From Chloroflexota bacterium (GTDB lineage: Bacteria; Chloroflexota; Dehalococcoidia; Tepidiformales; Tepidiformaceae): a DNA stretch of 64,000 nt. Shown in pieces: positions 16,425 to 23,368 of this stretch; the stretch's first letter is position 1; each line of letters begins with the position of its first letter. The notes under the pieces are model-generated. The model made no database searches. It was not told the origin of the DNA and saw only the letters and a list, made by a program, of their open reading frames with translations. Position numbers and translations under genes: made by a program. The stretch lies in contig JAPPAK010000008.1 in NCBI GenBank assembly GCA_026705605.1, forward strand, positions 62,001 through 126,000. Direction: 5' to 3'.

Positions 16425-17450
16425 ATGACGGTTCGGGCAGGCATCATCAACGTCACCGGTTTCGCGGGGATGGAAGCGGCGCGCCTGCTCTGGAACCATC
16501 CCGAGGCCGAGCTTGTTGCCGCAACGGGCCGCTCCCTTGCGGGTCAGAAGCTGGGAGACGCCTTCCCCCACCTCGCCGTCTACGCCGACTTCCCCATCAC
16601 GGGCGAGATTGAGACGGAAGTCGACGTCGTCTTCTCGGCGCTGCCGACCGGCGCGAGCGCCGAGGCCTGTGCCCCGCTCGTCGACCAGGGCGTGCGCGTC
16701 ATAGACATCGCCGCCGACTTCCGCCTGCGCGAGCCGGAAGCGTTCGCCCAGTGGTTCGGCGCCGAGCACCCCGCCCCGGGCCTCCTCGGCCGCGCTGTCT
16801 ACGGGCTCGCCGAGCTGTACGCGACCGACATCGCTGGCGCCGACCTTGTCGCCAACCCCGGCTGCTACCCGGCCGCGACCATCCTCGCGCTCGCGCCCGC
16901 GGTCGCGGCCGGTATCGTCAAGCCGCGCGTGTTCGTCGATGCCAAGTCGGGCATCTCCGGCGCGGGCCGTGGCACTGGCGGCGGCTTCAGCTACAGCGAC
17001 GTCAACGAGGACGTCTCCGCCTACCGCGTCGCGAACCACAACCACCAGCCCGAGATGGCGCAGGAGCTCTCGCGGCTGCGGGAGGGCCCGGACGTTGCCG
17101 TCACCTTCGTGCCCCACCTCATCCCCATGACGCGGGGCATCCACTCGACCTGCTACGCCCCCCTCGCCGAAGATGTCTCGCCCGCGCAGGCGCTCGCCCT
17201 CTACCGCGACTTCTATGCGGATGCGCCCTTCACCTCCGTGACTGACTCGCCCCCGCACACGAAGCACACCTACGGCAGTAACGACTGCCTCGTGCACCCC
17301 ACCGTCGACGAGCGCAACGGCGCCCTCGTGGCCGTGGGCGTGCTCGACAACCTCATGAAGGGCGCCGCCGGCAGCGCCATCGAGAACATGAACCTGATGT
17401 TCGGCCTCCCCCAGCAGGCCGGCCTCGACCGCCCGGCCCTCTACCCGTGA
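16425..17450 (+). CDS. argC: N-acetyl-gamma-glutamyl-phosphate reductase
   Basis: This is the third step of arginine synthesis: it reduces N-acetylglutamyl phosphate to the semialdehyde with NADPH. The 341-residue protein has the dinucleotide motif GIINVTGFAGMEAARLL (glycine pattern slightly altered from GxxGxxG), the catalytic cysteine in NPGCYPAA (Cys147), SGISGAGRG, and FVPHLIPMTRGIHST, all standard for ArgC. It is the first gene of argC-argJ-argB-argD-...-argG, and its TGA overlaps the argJ GTG (GTGA). Confidence 0.95.
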   Translation: MTVRAGIINVTGFAGMEAARLLWNHPEAELVAATGRSLAGQKLGDAFPHLAVYADFPITGEIETEVDVVFSALPTGASAEACAPLVDQGVRVIDIAADFRLREPEAFAQWFGAEHPAPGLLGRAVYGLAELYATDIAGADLVANPGCYPAATILALAPAVAAGIVKPRVFVDAKSGISGAGRGTGGGFSYSDVNEDVSAYRVANHNHQPEMAQELSRLREGPDVAVTFVPHLIPMTRGIHSTCYAPLAEDVSPAQALALYRDFYADAPFTSVTDSPPHTKHTYGSNDCLVHPTVDERNGALVAVGVLDNLMKGAAGSAIENMNLMFGLPQQAGLDRPALYP

Positions 17451-18646
17451 GCATCGAGATCGACCCGACCGGGACCGCGACCAGTCCCGCGGGATACCGC
17501 GCGGGCGCCACCTACGCAGGAATCAAGACCTACGGCGAGAACAAGCTCGACCTTGGCATCCTCCTCTCCGACCACCCTGCCACTGCGGCCGGTGTCTTCA
17601 CGGTCACACGCCTCCATGGCGCTGCCATCGACGTTGACCGCGAGCGGCTCGCGGGAGGCCAGGGGCGAGCGGTCGTCGTGAACAGTGGCAATGCCAACGA
17701 CAGCACCGGCGAGCGCGGCGTCAGCGATGCCTATCGCATGGCCGAGCTGGCCGCGCGGAAGGTGGGCATTCCCGCCGAGGCCATGTTCGTCTGCCACACG
17801 GGCGTCATCGGCCACTACCTGCCCATGGACAAGATCGAGGCGGGCATCGAGGCCGTGGAGCTGTCCGATGACGCCGGCGCCGACTTCGCTCGCGCCATCA
17901 TGACGACCGACCTCGTGCCCAAGCACTGCTCCGTCCGCTTCGGGCCGTACACCCTCGGTGGCTGCGCCAAGGGCTCGGGCATGATCCACCCCAACATGGC
18001 GACCATGCTCGCCTACCTCACGACCGATGCTCCTATCGCTCAGGAGACCCTGCAGGTCGCCCTCTCCGAGGCGACCGACCGCAGCTTCAACCTCATCACG
18101 GTCGATGGCGACACCAGTCCCAGCGACACCGTCCTCCTCTTCGCGAACGGCGCCGCCGGTGGCGACACGATCACTCCCGGCAGCGAGCACTACGACGCCT
18201 TCCGCGAGGCCCTCGACGCCGTCTGCATCCACCTCGCGAAGGCCATCGCCCGCGATGGCGAAGGCGCCACGAGGCTTATCGAGATCACGGTCAATGGAGC
18301 CGCCTCGGACGCCGATGCCCGCCGCCTTGTGCGCGACATCGGCACCTCGCCCCTCGTCAAGACCGCCGTCCACGGCGCCGACCCCAACTGGGGCCGCATC
18401 GTCGGCGTCATCGGCCGCTCCGATGTCGCCATCGTCGAGGAGGCTGTGACTGTCGCTGTCTGCGGCCACCAGCTCTTCGAGCGCACCGTGCCCATTCTCT
18501 ACGAGGAGGCCGAGGTCTCCCGGGCCATGTCCGGCGACGAGGTCACCATCGAGGTGTCCCTCGGCGCGGGCGATGCGAGCGCCACCGGCTGGACCTGCGA
18601 CTTCAGCGCCGACTACATCCGCATCAACGCCGACTACACGACGTGA
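17447..18646 (+). CDS. argJ: Bifunctional glutamate N-acetyltransferase / ornithine acetyltransferase
   Basis: ArgJ transfers the acetyl group from N-acetylornithine back to glutamate, making the pathway cyclic, and some versions also use acetyl-CoA. The 399-residue precursor has VNSGNANDSTGERG, GCAKGSGMIHPNMATML with the self-cleavage site before Thr at about residue 186, VDGDTSPSDTVLLFANG and DPNWGRIVGVIG near the C-terminus. Cleavage gives alpha and beta chains that form the active enzyme. The GTG start overlaps the argC stop, and the stop overlaps the argB GTG. Whether it is mono- or bifunctional cannot be told from the sequence alone. Confidence 0.95.
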   Translation: MSIEIDPTGTATSPAGYRAGATYAGIKTYGENKLDLGILLSDHPATAAGVFTVTRLHGAAIDVDRERLAGGQGRAVVVNSGNANDSTGERGVSDAYRMAELAARKVGIPAEAMFVCHTGVIGHYLPMDKIEAGIEAVELSDDAGADFARAIMTTDLVPKHCSVRFGPYTLGGCAKGSGMIHPNMATMLAYLTTDAPIAQETLQVALSEATDRSFNLITVDGDTSPSDTVLLFANGAAGGDTITPGSEHYDAFREALDAVCIHLAKAIARDGEGATRLIEITVNGAASDADARRLVRDIGTSPLVKTAVHGADPNWGRIVGVIGRSDVAIVEEAVTVAVCGHQLFERTVPILYEEAEVSRAMSGDEVTIEVSLGAGDASATGWTCDFSADYIRINADYTT

Positions 18647-19422
18647 GGGACACGCGGCCCCTCGTCATCAAGGTGGGTGGCAGCACCCTCGGCGCCGCCG
18701 ACACGACCTTTCACGACATCGCCGCCCTCGACCGCGCCGGTGAGCGCCCCATCGTCGTCCACGGCGGCGGCGCCGAGGCCAGCCGCTGGCTCGACGCGAT
18801 GGGGATCGAGAGCCGCTTCATCGACGGCCTGCGCGCCACCGACGAGCGCGCCTTGCCCGTCATCGTGGCCGTCTTCGCCGGACTCGTGAACAAGCGCATC
18901 GTCTCCGCCCTGAACGCCGCCGGCGCCCCCGCCGCCGGCATCTCCGGCGCCGACGGACGCACGCTTGAGTGCGAGCAGCGCCGCCCCGAGCTCGGCTTCG
19001 TCGGGACGCCCGTCGCCGCTCATCCCGAGGCCGTGCTTGCCCTGCGCGACGCCGGCTTCGTGCCGGTCGTCAGCCCCGTCGGCTACGTGCCTGGCCAGGA
19101 CGGCGACCAGCTCGTGAACGTGAACGCCGACGAGGCTGCCGGCTGGATCGCGAGCGCCGTCGATGCCCGCGAGCTCGTCTTCCTGACCGATGTCGAGGGC
19201 GTGCGTGGCGAGGACGGCGCCGTCATTCCCGAGCTCGATGCTGCTGCGGTGGGTGCCCTGCGAGAACAGGGCGTAGTCGCCGGCGGCATGATCCCCAAGA
19301 CCGACGCCTGCCTGCTCGCCGCAAGGCTGGGCGTCCCCAGCCACATCATCGACGGGCGCGTCACCGGCGCCCTCCTCGACCGCGAGGGCCTCGGGACTGT
19401 CTTCCCACCTGCCCGTACCTGA
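18643..19422 (+). CDS. argB: Acetylglutamate kinase
   Basis: ArgB phosphorylates N-acetylglutamate with ATP. The 259-residue protein has the amino-acid-kinase opening LVIKVGGSTLG with the lysine at residue 10, IVVHGGGAEASRWL, a central VNVNADEAAGWIA and the late GGMIPKTDACLLA, where a lysine contacts ATP. The N-terminus is short, with the first strand starting at residue 6. It therefore lacks the roughly 20-residue N-terminal helix that builds the arginine-sensing hexamer in feedback-sensitive enzymes. GTG start, with a four-base overlap with argJ. A LysW-dependent aminoadipate kinase role is unlikely because lysW is absent and argC/argJ adjoin. Confidence 0.93.
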   Translation: MRDTRPLVIKVGGSTLGAADTTFHDIAALDRAGERPIVVHGGGAEASRWLDAMGIESRFIDGLRATDERALPVIVAVFAGLVNKRIVSALNAAGAPAAGISGADGRTLECEQRRPELGFVGTPVAAHPEAVLALRDAGFVPVVSPVGYVPGQDGDQLVNVNADEAAGWIASAVDARELVFLTDVEGVRGEDGAVIPELDAAAVGALREQGVVAGGMIPKTDACLLAARLGVPSHIIDGRVTGALLDREGLGTVFPPART

Positions 19423-19449
19423 CCGCAGGGCCCGTATTCCGGCGCGGCG

Positions 19450-19455
19450 TACAAT
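19450..19455 (+). promoter_or_regulatory. -10 like hexamer TACAAT upstream of argD
   Basis: TACAAT lies 44 bases before the argD start in the only sizeable gap between argB and argD (77 bases). No good -35 element is found 16-18 bases upstream, so it is a weak internal promoter candidate. Confidence 0.3.
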
Positions 19456-19499
19456 CCCCATCCCGACCTCAACATCATCCCGACAGGAGCCCCAACGGC

Positions 19500-20690
19500 A
19501 TGAGCGACTGGATCGAACGCGACAGCAAGTACCTCTTTCAGAACTATGGCCGCCAGCCGATCGTGCTTGAGCGCGGCGAGGGATCGCGCGTCTGGGACAG
19601 CGAGGGCAACGAGTACCTCGACTTCGTCGGTGGCCTTGCCGTCACCTCGCTGGGCCACTCCCACCCCGCTGTCGCTGCTGCCGCCGCCGCCCAGGCGGAG
19701 CAGCTCATCCACGTCTCCAACCTCTACTACACCACCCCGATGATCGAGCTGGCCGAGCTGCTCGTGGAGAACTCGCCCCTCGACCGGGTCTTCTTCTGCA
19801 ACTCCGGCGCCGAGGCGATCGAGGCCGCCATCAAGGTCGCCCGCCGCTGGGGGCACGACGAGCAGGGTGGAAAGCACGGCATCATCGCCATGCAGGACGG
19901 CTTCCACGGACGCAGCCTCGGCGCCCTCGCGGCCACCGGCACCGCTCGTTACCGTGAGCCCTTCGAGCCCCTCCCCACCGGCTTCTCGCACGTCCCCTGG
20001 AACGACCTCGACGCCCTCAAGGCCGCCACCGACGACAACACCGTGGCCGTCCTCATGGAGCCCATCCAGGGCGAGGGCGGCGTGAACGCTCCCGCCCCCG
20101 GCTATCTGCAGGGCGTTCGTGACTGGTGCGACGAGAACGGCCTCCTCCTCATCCTCGACGAGATCCAGTCCGGCATCGGTCGCACCGGGACCCTGTGGGC
20201 GCACGAGCAGGACGGCATCGAGCCCGACATCATGTGCGTGGCCAAGGGCCTCGCCGGCGGCCTCCCCATCGGCGCGGTGCTCGCCCGCGAGGAGCTCGCA
20301 GGGCACCTGGTCCCCGGGGACCACGGCACGACCTTCGGCGCGAACCCCGTCGCGACCGCCGCCGGCGTCGCCGTTCTTCGCTACATCTTCGAGAACGACG
20401 TCCTCGCCGCCGCTCGCCGCGCCTCTGACCGCCTCGTCGCCCGCCTGAGGGCGATGGAAGACAGCCTCCCCGCCGTCACCGAGGTGCGCGGACGCGGTCT
20501 GCTGCTCGCCGTCAGCCTGTCCAGTGAGGCTACCGCCGGGGTCGTCACCCTTTGCCGCGAGCGCGGCCTCCTCGTGAACAACGTGCGCCCCGACCGCATC
20601 CGCCTGATGCCCGCCCTCATCGTCGGCGACGAAGAGATCGACCGCGCCTGCGACATCCTCGAGGAGGCCATCCAGTTAGCGACCTCGTAA
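19500..20690 (+). CDS. argD: Acetylornithine aminotransferase
   Basis: This PLP enzyme converts N-acetylglutamate semialdehyde to N-acetylornithine using glutamate. The 396-residue protein shows FVGGLAVTSLGHSHPAV, the phosphate-binding FFCNSGAEAIEAAIK, the DGFHGRSLGALAATG segment, LLILDEIQSGIGRTG with the cofactor aspartate, and the Schiff-base lysine in MCVAKGLAGGLPIG. The start at MSDWIERDSKYLF is preceded by a CAGGAGCC ribosome site. It lies 77 bases after argB. Relatives act on ornithine or 4-aminobutyrate, but position in the arg operon supports ArgD. Confidence 0.94.
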   Translation: MSDWIERDSKYLFQNYGRQPIVLERGEGSRVWDSEGNEYLDFVGGLAVTSLGHSHPAVAAAAAAQAEQLIHVSNLYYTTPMIELAELLVENSPLDRVFFCNSGAEAIEAAIKVARRWGHDEQGGKHGIIAMQDGFHGRSLGALAATGTARYREPFEPLPTGFSHVPWNDLDALKAATDDNTVAVLMEPIQGEGGVNAPAPGYLQGVRDWCDENGLLLILDEIQSGIGRTGTLWAHEQDGIEPDIMCVAKGLAGGLPIGAVLAREELAGHLVPGDHGTTFGANPVATAAGVAVLRYIFENDVLAAARRASDRLVARLRAMEDSLPAVTEVRGRGLLLAVSLSSEATAGVVTLCRERGLLVNNVRPDRIRLMPALIVGDEEIDRACDILEEAIQLATS

Positions 20691-20968
20691 CGGGTCTGCT
20701 CCTTGCCCTTGGCACCCTCGCCTCTGTCGGCGTGGCGGGTGTGGGGCTGCGCCTGCTGCTCGCTGCTCGGGCCGCCGACGCCGCCATCGCCCCGCCTGCC
20801 ACGCTCGTGCTCGGCAGTGTGGCGGCCGGCGCCATCGGTCTCGCTTTCACCCCCTTCGCGCTGGCGGGTTCCCTCCCAACCGCCCTTGGCGTCGTCGTGT
20901 TCGTGCTCGTCCTGGTCGCGCTCGCAAGCACTGTCGGGGCCTGGACGGTGCTCCGGCGGGTGCTCTGA
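20675..20968 (+). CDS. Small multi-pass membrane protein between argD and argG; start codon uncertain
   Basis: An open frame overlapping the last bases of argD encodes about 97 residues with three hydrophobic segments: LVTGLLLALGTLASVGVAGV, then a stretch ending AAGAIGLAFTPFALAG, and ALGVVVFVLVLVALASTVGA. The frame has no ATG, GTG or TTG near its natural beginning; the nearest upstream start is a TTG at 20552 deep inside argD. A strong GAGGAGG lies seven bases before the codon GTT at 20675, which would begin VSDLVTG. Translation may start at GTT or at a later GTG (about 20731). I do not recognise the family. Confidence 0.5.
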   Translation, partial: VSDLVTGLLLALGTLASVGVAGVGLRLLLAARAADAAIAPPATLVLGSVAAGAIGLAFTPFALAGSLPTALGVVVFVLVLVALASTVGAWTVLRRVL

Positions 20969-21028
20969 CTGCCGCACGAGCGGCGGGCGCGCTACGCTTT
21001 GGGGGACTAGACCGAAAGGCAGGCCCGC

Positions 21029-22273
21029 GTGCCCAAACTCGTTCTCGCCTATAGCGGCGGCCTCGATACCACGACGGCCATCACCTGGCTCACGAAGGAG
21101 CGCGGCTACGACGTCGTCGCCCTCAACATCGACGTGGGCATGAGCCGCGAGCAGGCCGTGCTCGAAGAGCGCGGCCTCGCAGCCGGCGCCGCCAGGGTCA
21201 TCGTCGAGGACGCGCGCGAGGACTTCCTCCGCTACTTCGCCTTCCCCGCCCTCGCAGCCGGCGCCCTCTACCAGGACGCCTACCCTCTCGCGACTGCCCT
21301 CGCACGGCCGCTCATGGCCAAGCTGCTCGTCGATGTCGCGCACGGCGAGGGCGCCGTCGCGGTCGCCCACGGCTGCACGGGCAAGGGCAACGACCAGGTC
21401 CGCTTCGACGTCGGCATCCGCACCCTCGACCCCTCCCTCGCCATCGTCGCCCCCACGCGCGAGGAGGCGATGTCCCGCGAGATGGAGATCGAATACCTCC
21501 AGGAACACGGCATCGCCCTCGCCTGGGAGGTGAAGGGCTCCTTCAGCATCGACGAGAACATCTGGGGCCGCAGCGTCGAGGCGGGCGTGCTTGAGGACCC
21601 CTGGACCGCGCCCCCACCCGACGCCTACGTCTGGACGACCGCCCCCGAGGACGCGCCCGCCGAGGGCGTCGATGTCGAGATCGGCTTCGAGAAGGGCTTC
21701 CCCGTGACCGTCGACGGCGAGGCGCTCGACCCGGTCGCCCTCGTTGAACGCCTCAACGACCTCGGCGGTCAACATGGGGTTGGCCGCGTCGACCACATCG
21801 AGGACCGCCTCGTTGGCATCAAGAGCCGCGAGATCTACGAGGCGCCCGCCGCGACCGTCCTCTTCGCCGCCCACCGCGCGCTGGAGACGATGACGCTCTC
21901 GAGACAGCAGCTGAAGCTGAAACGCGAGATCGCCGCCCAGTACGCCGAGCTCATCTACGACGGGCTCTGGTTCAGCGCCCACCACCAGGACCTCGCTGCC
22001 TACACGGCCAGCACCCAGCGCTTCGTCAGCGGGCAGGTGCGCCTGCGCCTCCACCGCGGCGCCGTCACCGTGACCGGCCGCCGGGCTGAGTCCTCGCTGT
22101 ACGATCGGGCGCTCGCCACCTACGACCGCGAGGACGCGTTCGACCACGCCTCGGCGGTCGGCTTCATCGACATCTGGGGGTTGCAGACGCGCGTGCAGGC
22201 CCGCCAGCAGCTGCTCGACCAGTTGCCCCAGGCACTCCGCATCGCCCAGCCCCGCAAGGAGGCGTCCGAGTGA
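21029..22273 (+). CDS. argG: Argininosuccinate synthase
   Basis: ArgG joins citrulline and aspartate using ATP. The 414-residue protein starts with GTG and has the PP-loop LAYSGGLDTTTAI (the usual LDTS reads LDTT), the HGCTGKGNDQVRFDVGIRTLDP block, and SIDENIWGRSVEAGVLEDP, all diagnostic. TACGCT upstream at about 20993-20998 and AAAGGCAGG before the start suggest a separate promoter with a short leader. The stop overlaps the next gene's GTG by four bases. ArgF and ArgH, needed before and after this step, are not in the window. Confidence 0.95.
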   Translation: MPKLVLAYSGGLDTTTAITWLTKERGYDVVALNIDVGMSREQAVLEERGLAAGAARVIVEDAREDFLRYFAFPALAAGALYQDAYPLATALARPLMAKLLVDVAHGEGAVAVAHGCTGKGNDQVRFDVGIRTLDPSLAIVAPTREEAMSREMEIEYLQEHGIALAWEVKGSFSIDENIWGRSVEAGVLEDPWTAPPPDAYVWTTAPEDAPAEGVDVEIGFEKGFPVTVDGEALDPVALVERLNDLGGQHGVGRVDHIEDRLVGIKSREIYEAPAATVLFAAHRALETMTLSRQQLKLKREIAAQYAELIYDGLWFSAHHQDLAAYTASTQRFVSGQVRLRLHRGAVTVTGRRAESSLYDRALATYDREDAFDHASAVGFIDIWGLQTRVQARQQLLDQLPQALRIAQPRKEASE

Positions 22274-22623
22274 GCGCAGCGTCCGAAACGACCACGATCA
22301 GCTACCACGGCCCCGGCGATGGCGCCGAGCTCTGGGGCGGAACCCAGGCCGATTTCGTCCTCGACTGGCCAAACCGCCCTGCCCGCGAGGTCGCTGTCCT
22401 CCTGCAGGACGCCGCCGCCGAGGCGCTCGCGCAGGCAGCCTCCGCCGAGGACGGTCCCGACTTTCGCGCCGAGGCCGCTCGCGCCGTGGGCGAGGCCTGG
22501 CTGGAGGCGCAGATCGAACGCGATGGGCGAGTCGACTCCATTGTCGTGATCTCCGCCGCGACCCTCGGCGAGCGCCCGGAGCTCGTGGCGGTGTCCCGCA
22601 CGCTCGCTGCCGGCACGTCATGA
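22270..22623 (+). CDS. Conserved-looking hypothetical protein, 117 residues, coupled to argG
   Basis: I do not recognise this protein. It starts with GTG overlapping the argG stop (GTGA) and its own stop overlaps the next ATG (ATGA), so its translation is tied to argG on one side and to the gene at 22620 on the other. The sequence is acidic and soluble, with an N-terminal strand region TTTISYHGPGDGAELWGG, a central helix AREVAVLLQDAAAEALAQAA and a C-terminal VDSIVVISAATLG strand. No cysteine, histidine cluster or known nucleotide motif is visible. The tight overlaps argue it is a real gene. Confidence 0.6.
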   Translation: MSAASETTTISYHGPGDGAELWGGTQADFVLDWPNRPAREVAVLLQDAAAEALAQAASAEDGPDFRAEAARAVGEAWLEAQIERDGRVDSIVVISAATLGERPELVAVSRTLAAGTS

Positions 22624-23189
22624 CCGAGGAGCGCCGCCGCGTTCCCGTTGACCAGGTCGGCAGGAGCCGCCCCTCTCCAATTGATCCTGAAGGTCCAGAG
22701 GCCTGCGACTGCCCGCAACTCGACCGCAACGAGTGGCACGAGGTGGAGAGCGACTGGAGCGACATCGCTTTCGCGAAGATCGGCATCCCCGCCTTCCTCG
22801 GCGTCCCCATTGGCTTCTGGGCCAACCGCCGCAAGCTGGTCGCCCGCGCCGAGGCTGCCGGCCACGTCCCCGAGGACGCGATGCTGATTATGGGTCCTGG
22901 ACGCCTGCGCCGTACGGTCATGATTGAGGTGGAGGACGCCGACACCTCCCGTCGCGACATCGTGACCCCCGGCGGCGTCGTCTTCACCCGGCTATTGCCC
23001 GCCCCCTGGGGCCAGATGAAGACCATCGTGAAGGAAACCCGCGACATGGCTCGGGAGCGCTACGGCCGCAATCCCGCCGCCATCTGGGTCTGGTACCTCA
23101 CCTGCCAGACCTGCTCCTCGGAACGCGACTTCGAGACGCTCTTCGTCGCGCACTACCCGAAGCGCCCCGCAGCCAGGGACGCGGGATGA
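22620..23189 (+). CDS. Hypothetical protein with CxxC motif, 189 residues
   Basis: Function is not recognised. The protein begins with a charged, proline-rich region containing CDCPQLDRNEWHEVE, then FAKIGIPAFLGVPIGFWANRRK, LMIMGPGRLRRTVMIEVED-like basic and acidic strands, and a C-terminal WVWYLTCQTCSSERDFETLF with a CxxC pair. The early CxC and the later CxxC could form a metal site. It overlaps the preceding gene by four bases and lies between argG and leuS in the same direction. The conserved-looking 'GVPIGFWANRRK' stretch is a possible search handle. Confidence 0.6.
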   Translation: MTEERRRVPVDQVGRSRPSPIDPEGPEACDCPQLDRNEWHEVESDWSDIAFAKIGIPAFLGVPIGFWANRRKLVARAEAAGHVPEDAMLIMGPGRLRRTVMIEVEDADTSRRDIVTPGGVVFTRLLPAPWGQMKTIVKETRDMARERYGRNPAAIWVWYLTCQTCSSERDFETLFVAHYPKRPAARDAG

Positions 23190-23264
23190 CGCTCACCGCA
23201 GGCTTCGCTACCATCGTCAACACGATGCATGCGATGTGGCCCGGTTCAAGGCTCGCCCTTCGAC

Positions 23265-23343
23265 GGCCTCGCGGCGCATAGCCGGCGAGGCCTTTCCCCA
23301 GACCTGTCCCCAGATTCCCGCTGACCGGCCCGATGTGGGCCGG
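23265..23343 (+). promoter_or_regulatory. leuS 5' leader with two strong hairpins
   Basis: In the 179-base gap before leuS, GGCCTCGC (23265-23272) pairs with GCGAGGCC (23285-23292), and CCGGCCC (23325-23331) pairs with GGGCCGG (23337-23343) around a five-base loop. The second hairpin ends about 16 bases before the GAGGAG ribosome site. No T-box specifier or UGGN antiterminator bulge and no U tract could be recognised, so a role in leuS control is only a possibility. Confidence 0.3.
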
Positions 23344-23368
23344 ACCCTCCCGCTGAACGAGGAGCTTC

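Noticed and set aside
18643-19422. argB considered as a LysW-dependent aminoadipate/glutamate kinase
   Set aside because: No lysW or lysX gene is nearby, and argC, argJ, argD and argG adjoin, as expected for the acetylated arginine pathway.
23236-23262. GGTTCAA in the leuS leader looked like a tRNA T-loop
   Set aside because: The flanking bases do not form a 5-bp T stem, and no acceptor, D or anticodon arm can be built around it.
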